From Actinernus sp. WN-2022 (taxonomy: Eukaryota; Cnidaria; Anthozoa; Actiniaria; Actinernidae), in the NCBI GenBank assembly GCA_030867875.1, contig JAOWCC010000286.1, forward strand, positions 1,798,001-1,862,000: DNA of 64,000 nt. Direction: 5' to 3'. Below the pieces are notes generated by a model that was not told where the DNA came from, made no database searches, and saw only the letters and a program-made list of their open reading frames with translations. This document shows, in pieces, positions 1 through 12,717 of the stretch. A program made the translations under genes and the position numbers. Positions within the stretch are counted from its first letter, which is position 1. Each line of letters opens with the position of its first letter.

Positions 1-60
1 CCTTGATGGTCCTTGGTGCTCGTCTGAACGTTAGTATATGTTCAGCCATGGTATGATATA

Positions 61-480
61 ATAAACTTGTAGCCACACTCCTCTAATAGGGCTGTGAAAT
101 GTAATACCTTGATCTAATATGGTATAGAAGTATGAGTAGTAAATAACGATTACGATAATATATGTTATAATACCTAGTAATCACACTCCTCTAATAGGGT
201 TTTGAAATGTAATACCTTGATCTAATATGGTGTAGAAATATGATGGATGGACTATAATAGTAAATAATGATTATGACAATATATGTTATAATACCTAATA
301 GCAACACTCCTCTAATAGGGTGTTAGAATACAATAAATTCACTATAAACCAAGTGTTCGAACAAATGTTAATATATGCTTAGCCATGATATAATACCTAT
401 AACTACAATCCTTTAATGTAATGCATAAATACGATAGTAGTAAATAATACCTTATAAACACGTTTCTCTAATAGGACGTT
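61..480. repeat. Degenerate tandem repeat, unit about 110-155 bp
   Basis: The phrase CACTCCTCTAATAGGG recurs near positions 75, 183 and 304, with a weaker match near 459. It is followed by a shared stretch ending in TGATCTAATATGGT. Spacing varies from 108 to 155 bp because the units carry indels. No coding function is visible. Confidence 0.7.
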
Positions 481-565
481 GAAATGTAAAAAATACAACG
501 AAAAAATGAGGGTCTTATTATACGTTGTTTTTTCTTGTGTCATATGTTGTTGTTTTTCTTTTTTT

Positions 566-670
566 TGTTGCATCGGTTCGTTGTATTTGTTGACGCTGTC
601 CCAGCCGTTTGTTGCTCTTTGTTGCTTTTTTTGTTGCATCGGTTCGTTGTATTTGTTGACGCTGTCCCAG
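566..670. repeat. Two copies of a 40-bp motif
   Basis: A 40-bp stretch starting TTGTTGCATCGG and ending GACGCTGTCCCAG occurs near 566-604 and again near 631-670, separated by T-rich sequence. Short open frames on both strands here simply translate the repeat. Confidence 0.7.
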
Positions 671-689
671 AACCGCTACTTTATATACT

Positions 690-1175
690 ACTACTTGGAG
701 ATTGTTTGAGATCATTTTGAAGCATATTGAGTGGTTTTTAGTTTTTGTCAGAAATTCAAGATTTTTCGCCTACCCGGTCTGGCCAAAATAATCCAGATTT
801 GACCATTTTTGAATATGTTCATTTTTTCTTTCCAATTCTTTCTCTAACTTAGTCCATTGATGTTAGGAAGCTACTTGGAGATTGTTTGAGTTCATTTTGA
901 AGCATATTGAGTGCTTTTTACTTTTTGTCAGAAATTCAAGATTTTTCGCCTAGCCGGTCTGGCAAAAATAATCCAGATTTGACCATTTTTGAAGATGTTC
1001 ATTTTTTCTTTCCAATTCTTTCTCTAACTTAGTCCATTGATGTTAGGAAGCTACTTGGAGATTGTTTGAGATCATTTTGAGTGCTTTTTACTTTTTGTCA
1101 GAAATCCAAGATTTTTCACCTACCCGGTCTGGCCAAAATAATCCAGATTTGATCATTTTTGAAGATGTTCATTTT
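690..1175. repeat. 180-bp tandem repeat, about 2.7 copies
   Basis: Units start with CTACTTGGAGATTGTTTGAG near 691, 871 and 1051, a period of 180 bp. The third copy lacks about 19 bp of the GAAGCATATTGAG segment. The last copy runs directly into the 3' end of the minus-strand gene next door, so that gene's final codons are repeat-derived. Confidence 0.9.
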
Positions 1176-4100
1176 TTCTCTCACCCTGAAGACGCTTCAT
1201 GGCATTTATAGGCATACTTGTAGAATTACCAGGATTTTTTGTTATACCATGTTTGACAGATAAATCCAAGTATAATTGATCTAGAAAATTACCCATTGTG
1301 TCCATTTGAGATTGTTGATCAACTAGTGTTTCCTTAAACATAGTAGTTATCAATTCCATTAGGAGGACTTTCATTTTTTGAGCTAACAGAACATCTTCAC
1401 AACATTTCAGTCTGTCTTTTAGGTCTAGTAATGAAACACAAGAGTGAATAAGTTCCAGCTTCTGAGCTCTTGTTATAACAAGGTTCTTGAAACTCCCAGC
1501 AACCACTTTAAGTTGACCATTGTTACACTGTTTTACAACTTCATCTTCTTTCTCGTTGTCACCTAAGTAATGGTCGACAGTAAGACCAATTTCGTTCTCT
1601 GCATTCTCAACTGAACCATACTTTATCTTCAGATGCAGTACTCGCCTTCGTATGGAATTAGCTGTAAAATTGAAGGAAAACATATAAATAATTAATTCAT
1701 GAAAATGTACCTTACATGTTTGAAAGGAGAAAGGTGACAGCTCTCCAGAGGATTCAGTGCATTCTTTTCAAGCTAGTACTCGAAACTTATGCATTCCCCT
1801 CGGAATACAGAAAAATAAAGGCAATACTCAAGGGTACGGTATAGGCATTAGGCATGACCTAGTTGTTCAAACCAAGGACAGGATGACGCTAAATCTGTAA
1901 TTGTAATCTATACAGTTAAACCTTGGGTTCAGCAATTCAACCCAGGGGTAGCAATTCAACCCAGGGATAGGACTTACCCTTGTTTTGAACAACCGGCCTC
2001 AGATGATCGGGATAATGAATCTGACTATATATGAAATGTTCTGGTACGTTTATTTGTACTAAACTCGTCTAGATACAAATGGTCAGACGGAAACAAAGAA
2101 GTTGATTGGTTGATTTTGACAACTGACAAATGTCAGATAGCAGTGAAATTGGATTTATAATTTGGGGATGTAAGGAATAATACATAATACCTTCCCTTCC
2201 CTCTCCCCATTTCCCCTCCGTTCCCCCTCTCCCTGCACTTGCCACTGAAGCTGACATCATTTTAGAAGGTTAACATAATAAGTTTGATACGATATTCATG
2301 AACTTACATCGTCTATGCAGGTCATCTGATGGTGTAGTTCCATACATAAATTCACCAGACTTGTGCCAGTAATCATGATTTGCCCTCATACTTGTTCATT
2401 CATTATTTGTTGGTTGTAAGTATTAGCGTTTGCCCACCAGCGGTATGACATTTCTATATTTCCGTTGACATCTTTTTTTAAACGGAAAGCGCGAGGGCTT
2501 GTATGGTTTTTGAAAGTGGCCGTAAAGGGTCTAATCCAGTTTTTTATATCATAAATATTTTCAACATATACAGCTGACGGCCGTGGTGTGTAGCTCTCTA
2601 TAATTACACGACTTATAGCATCTACTGTTGCGGCGTTAGTTTTTCTTAAAGCTACTGATATTTTGCTGAACATCTGTTGATAATAAATTTTAAAGAAAAA
2701 AACAGATTAACGCAATGAATTTATTTATTTATTTATGATAAAATAACTTTGATAAAAGTTATCCAGTAGTAAAAATTATACATATGTTTACGGTTAATTT
2801 AAACCATGAGCCCATTACTAGTGTTTAAACTGAAAAGGCTTAGCCGGGTAAACAGGGAGGCCTAATGGACCAGTAATTCTTTAGCAGGAGAATGGCTGCT
2901 GAGTTTGCGTTTGCGCTTAACCCCAGCCCTTAAAACATCCAAATATAACACAGGGTTCTGTTGCTACAATTTCTCGCCAAATAAAGGGCTGCAATCAGTC
3001 TAGTGTTTGTGGGGAGAGTCACAAAAACATTTTTCAGGCGCTAGTTTAGAAAGGGTCATCGATTTTTAAGTACCAATTTGGGAGGGTCTACATGAACTCC
3101 TCCCCCTTACCCCGCTAAATAATGACCGGGCCCTAACATGTGCAGATTTCTATCTGCAAAGTGGGACATAATTAATGATTGGCATAATACAGCATATTTT
3201 AAAATCATTCTGCAACTGTATCTTGGAAGAACCCCGTATGTTTGCTGACGATACATCAGTTACTGTTGCTAGACCTGATTTTGGCTGTGTGCCAGCGAAT
3301 TTACCTTAAACATTGAAAAAACTAACTATTTAATCATTCAACCTAGATATAAGCAATCACATAATCTATATCCTCCGTTAAAAATATCCAATAAACCTAT
3401 AAAGAACTTGCACAGTATCATTTTTTTACATTGATGCCCATTTTATTTGGTCAGAACATATCGAATATTTAAATAATAAACTAAGTAAAAATATTAATGT
3501 TCTCATTAAGTGTAAAAAAATCATATCCCTTTAACTTACCCATTAACTTATTTAATTTACCCATATATAAGTTATGGCTTTATTATCTGGGGAAACAACT
3601 ACGACAGTCCGTTATCTATCTTAGTTAAACTTAATTATCTTAATTAAGGTTATACGTTGTTATATGTGATGTTCCTATTGTTTTAGCATATCACTCCATA
3701 TGTATTATATCAAACTTAATGTACTTAACGTCCTGACATAGTTAAAATGAATACTGACCTGTCTTTTCATTTCTGAATGTACGACCGAAAGTAAACGTTG
3801 TTCAATTAATATGAAATACGTCTCAGAACGACACCCTTATCGAACAAGAAGCTCTACAAATAAATTATTTTACATTGAACCATATCGATTAAATTTGAGA
3901 AAAATGTCCCCTAGGGTAATAGGTCTATATTATTGGAATAACTTACCTCCTCAAATTAAAAGCGGCCCTTTATTCCAGCTCTTTATTCCGGCCCTTTTTT
4001 TTTCTCACTACCTTTCCTAATATTGATATTAACTATGCACTGGCAGAAACTTTCATTTTAATTCATTTCTCTAGTAATAATTATCAGTCAGCAGATTTAG

Positions 4101-5604
4101 TGCATCGTTTTTAGGAAACTATTCGATGCCCTTGTGTGTATAAGTGTCTATTTTATAGTTGAATTGTCGTTCAATTGTATAAATTGTAAATCATGGTGTG
4201 TAAAATAAAACTGAAACTGAAGAGCTCCATGCTCTGGATTAATGTCATTAGGTCTATAATTTATGGCAGCAGAGGTGACTCACCTGGTCAACGTCTTCAT
4301 GGGTATGTGCAACCATAAGATAAGACATTCTGACCTGAAATGTGGATGTTTTAATACAGGAACAAATAGTTGTTGCCTCACGAAACATTTTCACTGTTCC
4401 GTATATGTAAAAAAGAGTAGATCAAGCGGGTATAATATTGGATCAAGCTCAAAAGGAAATAAATTCATATTGCGATAATAATATATTTTTTAAGGCTCGC
4501 CACACGAAATATATGATACATTTTTAGTTTCCTAATCATGAAGAAGTTATATAGTTAGTTTGGATACCGAAAGCTCTACTTCATCACGGAGACATGCTCA
4601 TCGGGCAATGTATGCCCTTTCCACCATTCCCTCCTATATTTTCTCACTGTAAGTTGATTAGAAAAAGGCCTCGGAACCTGAAACGAGCTTGTCCTTTCAT
4701 GATTATAGCGCTGATTAATACAAGGCAGTTACCTTTCTAAACATACCAGCCATTACCAGAAATGCACAAAATCCAAAGATATAGATATTTTTACAATCAC
4801 GACAACAATTATCCATTTGCCAGTAGAGAACCGGAGGAAGACTTCCATTCTGTTAGCGAAATGCACAATTGAAGTTATTAGTGACTGAGATACGAACTAG
4901 TTGTCAATAGTTATTTTGAAATATTATTGTTTGTTCAGGCCAGTCCCACAATTAAGGATATGTTTTCAAAATGCTCCGTTTTCATTTCTTAAAAAAAATA
5001 TCTTGCTAGATTCAACCAGAACCAGTTAGGTATTATCTATTCAAAGACACTAAAGTAGTTTGATTAGATATTATATTAATTTCACAGTCTGGAACAATTC
5101 CACTTTATGTATTGGAAATTTTCACTCTTCAAACATATTTACCTATTTATCACTGTAATCAGTTGCTGCAAAACCATTAAAGTGAAGTAACAGTAAAGTA
5201 AATCCTTTCGAAACTTTCGTTTGTACGTGGACTGGGACTGAGGTCATATGACCAATCGTTTCCAAAAGTTTGAAATTTAAGTAATTATGACCTCACCAAC
5301 ACACCGCAGAAAACGACAGCATTGCTTTTTCAAAACAAATGGTTAAACAATTTATGTGGACAGTGCGTTGTCTGATGTAGCTTTTGAAATGAAAACGTAA
5401 TCCTATTGAAAGGGCCTTCATCAATAGATGCACTTACTTGTTGCACGATGCATTAATTGTTGGATTAGCATCGGATGGCCATCTAAGTAGATCCAAGATG
5501 CACCAAGCCCGATTGTGGCCATGAGAGAGAACTCCTGTTACGTGGCTTTTGAGGAATTCTCCATATTCTCCTTCAGATGACGGTTCTCTGGTATATTTGT
5601 CAGT
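1153..5604 (-). CDS. DUF7869-like multi-exon gene (3' part)
   Basis: Five exons can be read on the minus strand: 5604-5438, 4841-4733, 4334-4284, 2673-2308 and 1661-1153. They have GT-AG borders and phases that agree from one exon to the next. The second exon encodes QMDNCCRDCKN and the third AHTHEDVDQ, directly followed in the fourth by MFSKISVALRKTNAAT. This order is what I know from a family of cnidarian repeat-associated proteins resembling Pfam DUF7869; its biochemical role is not established, though the spaced acidic and His residues suggest a nuclease or transposase fold. A one-base frameshift near 2388 separates NEQ from the expected RANHDYW, so this copy may be dead. The C-terminus is unfamiliar and runs into a 180-bp repeat. 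Upstream exons are not found; a LINE fragment begins just beyond the first exon seen. Confidence 0.75.
2700..3217. other. Intronic stretch without a recognised gene
   Basis: This lies in the intron between the third and fourth exons of the DUF7869-like gene. It begins with a TTTA microsatellite near 2720. I recognise no further feature. Confidence 0.5.
3218..4222 (+). pseudogene. LINE reverse-transcriptase 3' fragment
   Basis: The plus strand encodes a decayed non-LTR reverse transcriptase. A FADDTSVTV block (the YADD catalytic box) lies near 3243, followed by IEKTNYLI, the end of the RT domain with several stops, and the C-terminal YYWNNLPPQIK motif near 3930. The tail AAAATAAAACTGAAACTGAA near 4201-4220 resembles the 3' microsatellite ends of CR1/L2-type elements. 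It sits in an intron of the minus-strand gene. It is truncated at its 5' end and inactive. Confidence 0.8.
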
Positions 5605-5689
5605 CTGAAATTTGATTCATCGATTGGTAATTGTTTATCAATATCAATCGATTATTATGAATTGGTATCGATTGATATCGATTTTAATC

Positions 5690-6542
5690 AAAACATCCAT
5701 TTATCTGTGCCGATACTTGGGAACTCGCTCTTATTTGCCGTCCACTATTCGCTAGCGTGCCTAAGCATATTGATGAGCTACGAATGTTATTATTGAAACA
5801 ACCATTAGATGCCCTTGCCTTGAATGAAACGCGACTTGATAGCTCTGTATCCAGCTCAGAAATGCGTATAACAGGATATGAATTAATTCCCTGTGATCGC
5901 AACAGATCTGGCGGAGGCGTTTGTCTCTATTTAAAAAATACCATTAATTATATTAAGAGAGATGATTTAGTACCCACATATTTGGAGGCTGTGTGTATTG
6001 AAATTTTAAATTTTAAGAGCAAATCATTTATCCTATCAAGTATATACAGGCCACCGGGTTCGTCATCTGATTATTTTTCAAGGCTTGAACAATTTTTGGC
6101 TAACGTTGACAACGAACAAAAACAACAATACGTATTGGGAGACTTGAATTGCAACTGGCAAAATTCTACCAACTTAGTCAGGTTATTAAAGAACCTACGC
6201 GTATAACTGAACATTGCTCCTCATTGTTAGATGTTTTGATCACCAGCGAACCTGAGAAAATAATTGCCTCCGGCGTTATTCATCTCGGTATAAGCGATCA
6301 TAGCCTAATATTTGGAGTACGAAGAATAAACAACATGACTAAAAAAACAGCAAAGAAAATACATACCAGGAGCTTTAGGAATTTCAATTTACATACCTTT
6401 CAAACTGATTTACAAAATCAACAATGGTCCAATCTTTTGTTCTTGGAAAATTCTGATCAAATGTGGGCGGCATGGAAAACAATGTTTATGAATGTGGTGC
6501 ACAGCACGAAAATACTTATTTACTGTAGCATAAATGCAGCTT
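5690..6542 (+). pseudogene. LINE endonuclease (APE-type) fragment
   Basis: The reading frame encodes an exonuclease-endonuclease-phosphatase domain: ALNETRLD (catalytic Glu), SSIYRPPGSS, LGDLNCNW (catalytic Asp and Asn) and SDHSLIF (SDH box) in order. A frameshift near 6165-6180 separates the LGDLN block from the SDH block. The end, with MWAAWK, matches the region just before the RT domain and is also recognisable as MWSAWK at the 5' end of the LINE at 54.3 kb, so both are probably one family. The RT part is missing; the GCGTAAA array begins directly after. Confidence 0.85.
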
Positions 6543-7120
6543 AAAGGCGACGTAAAGTTTACATTTCCGCTCCTTTACGCCTACTTTACGAAGCGTAAAG
6601 TTGCAGTTTACGTCAGCTTTACGCTATTTCGTAAAGGTTACTTAATGAGAGTTCTTTAAGTCAGCTTTATTCGATACGTAAAGGTGGCGTAAATTTTACA
6701 TTTCCGCTCCTTTACGCCTACTTTACGTAGCGTAAAGATGCAGTTTATGCCGCCTTTACGCATCGAGTAAAGTTAACTTAAATAAGTCTCATTAAGTAAC
6801 CTTTACGAAATAGCGTAAAGCTGGCGTAAAGCTGGCATTTCCGCTCCTTCACGTAGCGTTAAGTTGCAGTTTACACCGCCTTTACGCTTCGAGTAAAGTT
6901 GGGTTAAAGAAATCTCATTATGCAACCTTTACGCAAAAGCGTAAAGCTAGCGTAAAGTTATCATTCCCGCTCCTTTACGCCTACCTTGCGGATAATAAAG
7001 TTGCAGAGCACGCCTGCTTTACGCTATAATTGCGTAAAGACAACTTAAAGAAACTTACTTAAGCCAGCTTTATTGAAAGCGTGATGATGTTTAGTTTGTA
7101 TATCCGCTTCTTTACAATTG
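6540..7120. repeat. Array of about 5 units rich in GCGTAAA / TTTACGC
   Basis: The landmark CATTTCCGCTCC (or a variant) recurs near 6562, 6699, 6837, 6962 and 7100, spacings of 125-138 bp. Each unit holds several copies of GCGTAAA and its complement TTTACGC, often facing each other so that short hairpins can form. The copies diverge progressively to the right. No open frame is associated. Confidence 0.8.
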
Positions 7121-8385
7121 AAAAGTTTAATTCGAAGATTACGCAATACAATAAACTGATCCTTATCAAGCTTTAAAAACTGCCCGCATGCAGTGGTATT
7201 TGTGAAAGTGGCTTCCTCAGTAGAACTTGAAACATAACTTCAGAATAAACACATTACCAGTTATGTACTGTTTAAAACACGAATAGCAGTGTTTTATCAG
7301 GTTTAAAAATTCGAGGATACCTTCATTTTAAAAATATTATCTGTGTATCTCGGTAGTCTGCTGATATTAGTAAATCTAGTGCAAAATTTATTATCTAGGT
7401 ACCTTATGTTCCGTGTACTTTTTGCTATCTTTGGGTCTTTATCAGTGAATTCTTAATTAGGATGAAACTTTATATAAAATTTCATGTTCATTAGTATTCT
7501 TTATATAAAACGTTCATCCTAATTTGCAATTCAATGAGAAAGCTGAAACATCAATAGAAATTCCATTGTCTCAATCATTAACCCCGTTTCCCCCTGGGAC
7601 GGAATTCAAATCCCTCCGCGGGCCTTCTAGAATGATGAGATTTTATCAGGTATAAAGGGGCATGCACGTGACTGATTTGCTTCATCTGAATGCTCATTAA
7701 TTATTCATGAGTTTTTGAACGATATTTAAAATATACCTTAATCATTTATTAACAGTAACAACCTCTAATGGATAAAAAACTTTGACTTTAGGACTTTACA
7801 ATAATTATTAAATTGCTGCATAGACATATATATAGTCAAGAAATATAACTTTAACGTTGTAATGTTTTGTATTGATCCTGATTTCGTCAATAGAACGATT
7901 GAGTTTGCCTCTTTACTGCATTTCCGATAACCTGACTGTACCCTTGAGTAACTATTATTTTTTTCTTTCTATAATTATATCCCAATGCAAGAGGAAATGT
8001 ATAAATTTCTAGACTGATTCGAAAACAAATCACATAATCCTCTGGAGAGCTGTCACATGGTCTGAATCGGTCTATTCAGCGAGTGAAGACAGTTATCAGT
8101 GCAACCCTTTAAAAGAAAGTACACTGTATCTTAGACTGATTTACTAATATGTTCTTTCCACTATTTAATCGTTCTGCCAATCAACACTGGCAAGTATCTT
8201 GATCTGCATGAGAGACATTGTTACATATAGCCACATCACTAGTTTCCGATGGATTTATGTTTGTTTCCGTCTCTTGTATCTTGAAAAAAACTTTTCTTGA
8301 TATATAATTAAAATATGAAAAATTATGAAATAACTACATGCAAGTCACTGTCTATAAGTATCCTCAATAACTTCCAGCAATGTCA
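7120..8385. other. AT-rich stretch, no gene seen
   Basis: No convincing exon on either strand. A short inverted repeat (AATTAGGATGAA facing TTCATCCTAATT) lies near 7455-7530. GTGACAGCTCTCCAGAGGAT is present in inverted form near 8040-8060 and occurs directly near 1734. Confidence 0.5.
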
Positions 8386-8416
8386 TTATTCTCCCCCTTC
8401 AATACAATTGAACATG

Positions 8417-9462
8417 TCAAAAGTGTGGTGATAAACGATTCGATCTCGGAGTAGAATGCTTTGTAGATGATGAACTTCCTGACTTCCGAGTACACTTTTT
8501 GATGGATGTTGCTGTTCGCTTAATAGATGATGCAGCACTCGAATTTGGAGTAGAAGGATTTGTAGATGCTGGTGACCGAGAATCATTTACAGAAGATGCT
8601 GGTGATCGAGAATCATTTACACGTGATGCTGGTGATCGATTCTGGTTATTCAAAGGAGATAACACCCTTGAGTTTGTGGTCGCTGTTAACAATCGAGGAG
8701 AATTATTTGTGTCAGCAGTTCCCACTGTGTTTTGTGGTCGCACAGCCCATCCAACATTGTCGACTGCTCGTATGGTACGTGGTATCCAATTCTATTTTAA
8801 CATTTGTCAGCGTTAATCTCTCCCATGGCAGTTTCTTTGTGAAATATCCCGTTACAACTGAATTCCCATTTTCATCGTCCGAACTAGTGTACTCAACAGT
8901 GAGAACCTCTTTCACTTGATTTTTTTTCCCATCCGACCAGTCAATTTTTGCAAGTGCACAAGTGCACTCGTCTTTGTGCTTTCTGGAAATTTAAAAGATA
9001 TCTAAATTATATTCTGATCATTAAATAAAATATATTACTGGTACTCATGTCACAAGCCTAATAAAATAGTTTGCTTTAGGGTATTACAGTTAGGGCTTAT
9101 ATTTGAGATGAGAGCATCCGTTAACAGAATCTAAACATACGTTTTGTTACTACATGTAAAATTAATATTAAAAAACAACTTACGAAGGCTAAATACTTTG
9201 AATATTAATGATTTCGACCACTGCATTTTCAATTCAAGGGGAGTTGTTAATAACCGCATGGGACTATAACCGAGAGAACCTGGACTATAAAAAATCAGTG
9301 AAATCTATTTATAAAAACACATTATTCAAAGCCATTAGAACTACTTACATCTCTTACTCTTCCTTGTCGACGGCAAAGTACACGATGTCTATTTGCAGTG
9401 CCATTTTTCCTTCTTACTTTTGCATTATTTAGAGACTTGAAGTACGTAGCAGCAGCACCTGA
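8417..9462 (-). CDS. Two-exon gene fragment with Ser-Pro repeat C-terminus
   Basis: An exon reads 9462 to about 9348 on the minus strand, from an acceptor TTATCAG to a donor ATGTAAGT. It encodes a basic segment containing KVRRKNGTANRHRV. A second exon starts near 8985 and encodes DECTCALAKIDWSDGKKNQ, then GYFTKKLPWERLTL. After a one-base frameshift near 8750 it continues as NVGWAVRPQN and a low-complexity tail with three copies of a VNDSRSPAS-like unit, stopping at 8417. The phase between exons fits only if the acceptor is the AG just before CACAAAGACGAG. The KLPWER segment resembles unnamed proteins I associate with cnidarian repeats. Function unknown; probably a damaged copy. Confidence 0.6.
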
Positions 9463-9469
9463 TAAGTAA

Positions 9470-11880
9470 ATTATTATTAAGGAACTTATACTTTATCACT
9501 TGCATGTATCTTGGCTTATATTGTAGCTATATTAACAACTGAAGATAAAATAGTTTTCATTTCTCTGCTTTAATAGTGCTGCACAATAATTATGTCTAAA
9601 GGTAAGCCTTAGGTTTAAAGTAAAAAAAAAAACCTCAAGTAAGTCTTTTATAAGACCCCACTCTTGTTGACAGTGAAAAGATGCATTAAAGGATGTTGAT
9701 CTCTCTGTGTGTCAGTTCACAAAGACAGCAGTCAGGGATCTTACATATGTACAATGTAATCAAGCCACAACATGCCACACATTTCCTGTGGTCTCAAGCT
9801 GAGGTTTCCCTTGGGAGCTAGGATTTATTTCCCTTGGGAGCTACATTAGAAGGATTTATTTCCCTAGGGAGCCAGAAGTATTTGAGGCCTGTCACATGAT
9901 CTACATCCCTGTCTAATCGAAAAGGTGTTTGCCTTTGGGGTATAAAGTAAGAAAGTCCTTTTATTTAATGTCGATAGCCCCTTCTGTCTAACATACTGGT
10001 ATCAATGGAGGCTGACGGTGCAGTATACGTGTAGCTATAACAACAAAAAAATCACTTGTACATGTGTATGGTGACCAACCTTTCAATTGTGCCCTTGACC
10101 AAGGACATCTTTCCTGGCCACCATTATCTGCTTCAATTTCAGTTATTATATTGATACAATTCTCTTCATTTACCTTGGAAAAGAAACTGAAAAAGAAAAA
10201 AAATATATGGAAAAATGAACATTTGGTAAACCTTGCAATGTTTATTTTAAAATACATACAATGCATATATATGGACCATATCACACACAAAGGCCATGGT
10301 GACATAAAATATGAAATTCTGCTAAATATGTATGTTTTGTACACCCGAGTGTGATACTACATATGTCCATGTAATTACTAGAATCTGTATCACATTGTGC
10401 AACAAATTGAAAAGTGAACTTGGGAGACAATTTACAATATTTTTAAACAGGGTGCCGATCGCAATTTTTGCAGGTGTAAAATTAATGCTTGCCTATCATC
10501 AAACAATTATTGCTTCACAGCAAGCTAGCCTTGTTTGCTAAACTTGTAGAACATAAACACTTTGTGTCACAAGTTGTTTAACTCGGTTTTGGCAGGTAAA
10601 ATTCAGAAATGAAAAAAATAACTACAAAAAAATGTTAAAGACGTAATTTACTTTGCAATTAAGCTTCCTACATTGTACCTCGGGCTAGCTCCCTAGAGCT
10701 TTGAGCTACTAAACCCAGACAACTTTAAGGTATAAAAATATTCAGCATTACGGAGGGGAACAGAAAATTGCCTCTTTTTTTATCTTTAAGTTTGGCTTAC
10801 GAACTCTGTGAAGTTATGATATCTCAAGCACCTTCTTTAGTGTAATAATGTTTCACATTTACCTGACTTTCTAAAATCATGAGACAAGAGTTTATCTGTC
10901 TTTGTTATTGTTTGAGGTAATTATATAAGAGCACTGGTGGTGTTACGGAGGAGAAAGTTTTGTCCATGACCTAAATACCAAACATAGCAATAACAAACTC
11001 TTGAAAATTAGACTTTTCAATAATATTAATTGACAAATTAGCTGTCTCAAATCTAAATGTACGCACATGAGATCTGATTTATCTCATTGCAGCATTAATA
11101 AGTATGGTATCAATTGAAAGCACAACAGTAGTTTTGTTTAACAGCCATTATGTCAACTGAGAACAAAAATACAGGCTTTTTAAGATCCAAATGTACATAA
11201 TATTTTCAAAATGCACAACGACACTTCATTTACTCTCATTGGCTAACATTGTAGCTACTTAACAGAAGGTTCAGCATGTTTACAGATAAAAATGTTCACT
11301 CTTCTGGTGAAAAAGACTCTTAAAGCCTACAGAGTAGCTCAAAAACTAAAAACACTTCTTAGACATTATTTTTAAGCCACTGGTAAACCTTTTCTACATG
11401 TATGTCAGTGTGTTCAGCTACAGTGAAAGGACCTATTCCAGAGAGTGTTACAGGCCCATAGAATACACCTTGCCAATGTACACAGGGTACCCAAAAGCAT
11501 AATAATTGCTTACCTAAGTCATTCAGCAGGTGCGATTTGAACCAGTGGCAAAGTTGTTGTTCAAAGTTTGGGTTTCAGCTGACATATTTAGTTCAAATGA
11601 CACTTTCACGTATAGATTGTAATACATTTCACCAGCTGCCTGGAATGATGTACAAATATTTATTTCATTGGCTATCAGCTTTTCATTATTTTTTTTATCA
11701 AATTGTCAGGCCTTCATGTGGCAAAGGCATGTCAGACAGGTAAGACCTTGTAGATATATATTATGTTACAGATGGTTTTGCTTCGAATACTTTTTAAATT
11801 GTGAAAATTGTAAAGCAATTATTCTAGTTACCCTTTGAACAAATAAAATCTGACAGACTTTTGGAACACAGCTGTCAGAA
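9470..11880. other. Long stretch without a firm gene
   Basis: The stretch holds short direct repeats of CCCTTGGGAGCTA near 9808-9870. One weak minus-strand candidate exon lies near 10165-10055, containing INIITEIEADNGGQERCPW, preceded by a possible acceptor TTTCTTTTCCAAG and without a strong donor. I do not call it a gene. The rest is AT-rich and unassigned. Confidence 0.4.
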
Positions 11881-11884
11881 ACTT

Positions 11885-12195
11885 TTTACTATATACCACA
11901 CCAGTGAATATCACATTTCGCACACTCTGATTGGATACTCAAACAGTGAATATAATTTCCTATTCACCTCCAAGCAAAGCAGCAATCATCTTGTGTGAGG
12001 TTTTGTCCATTTGACAGAAAATAAAATAACTATTTGGTGCTGGCTATTCACCTCGAGTGTGGTATATACTAAAACAATTATTCACGTCCTCAGTGTTGGT
12101 GAATAGTGGTGGATATTTACCTCGCCGAAGCGGCTTGGTAAATATCCACCACTATTCACCTCCACTTCGGTGAATAATTGTTAAATATACCTATG
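11885..12195. mobile_element. Foldback repeat family, copy A
   Basis: The element carries the phrases CTATATACCACACC and CTATTTGGTGCTGGCTATTCACC. A long hairpin around 12103-12168 has arms reading GAATAGTGGTGGATATTTACC and its complement. Related copies lie in inverted orientation at 35580-35860 and as a fragment at 60359-60470. It has no coding capacity. Confidence 0.8.
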
Positions 12196-12199
12196 TTGT

Positions 12200-12715
12200 A
12201 ATAGGTTATACTTCCATTTTTCTTACAAATTTAAATAACTTATTTAGAAATCCTGATCAATCTTGTCCATTCAAGGAAACCAGTATTTATATGCCAGTAC
12301 AGTGTATATCACAGCATAAAAACAACATTGGACATTTTATCAATTACAGACTGAGCCAAAATGTAGACTTTCATTAAAGTAGCAATAACTAAAATAGGTT
12401 TTTAATTACTTGATACCAGTATGCACAAGTTTAATAGTGGTACGAAATCTATGGCATTTACATGGAAGTCATTGAGAGGAGGTACATTTAAGGCCTTCCT
12501 GTTACTAGTCAGCCAGTAATTAAGTTACATATACATGTACATGTATGTTTACATGATACTGGTACGCAATGTGGTCATTAACAATGTATTTCATACAGAT
12601 ATGCAACGTTTGTACCAGTATGAGAACAGGAGTGAACTCATATCAGTATGTCTCATCCCAGTCAGGGATGTACATTGTACATTGTAGTCAGTAGATAATT
12701 TTAGAGATACATGTA
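12200..12715. other. AT-rich spacer
   Basis: I see no exon, inverted repeat or array here beyond short palindromic TACATGTACATGTA runs near 12531-12545. Confidence 0.5.
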
Positions 12716-12717
12716 GG

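Noticed and set aside
479..720. Overlapping frames on both strands with repeated Cys-rich or basic segments
   Set aside because: They translate a duplicated 40-bp DNA motif and T-rich tracts.
10064..10354. Plus- and minus-strand frames of about 100 codons
   Set aside because: Low-complexity Lys or Phe runs and no domain; only a weak minus exon is possible.
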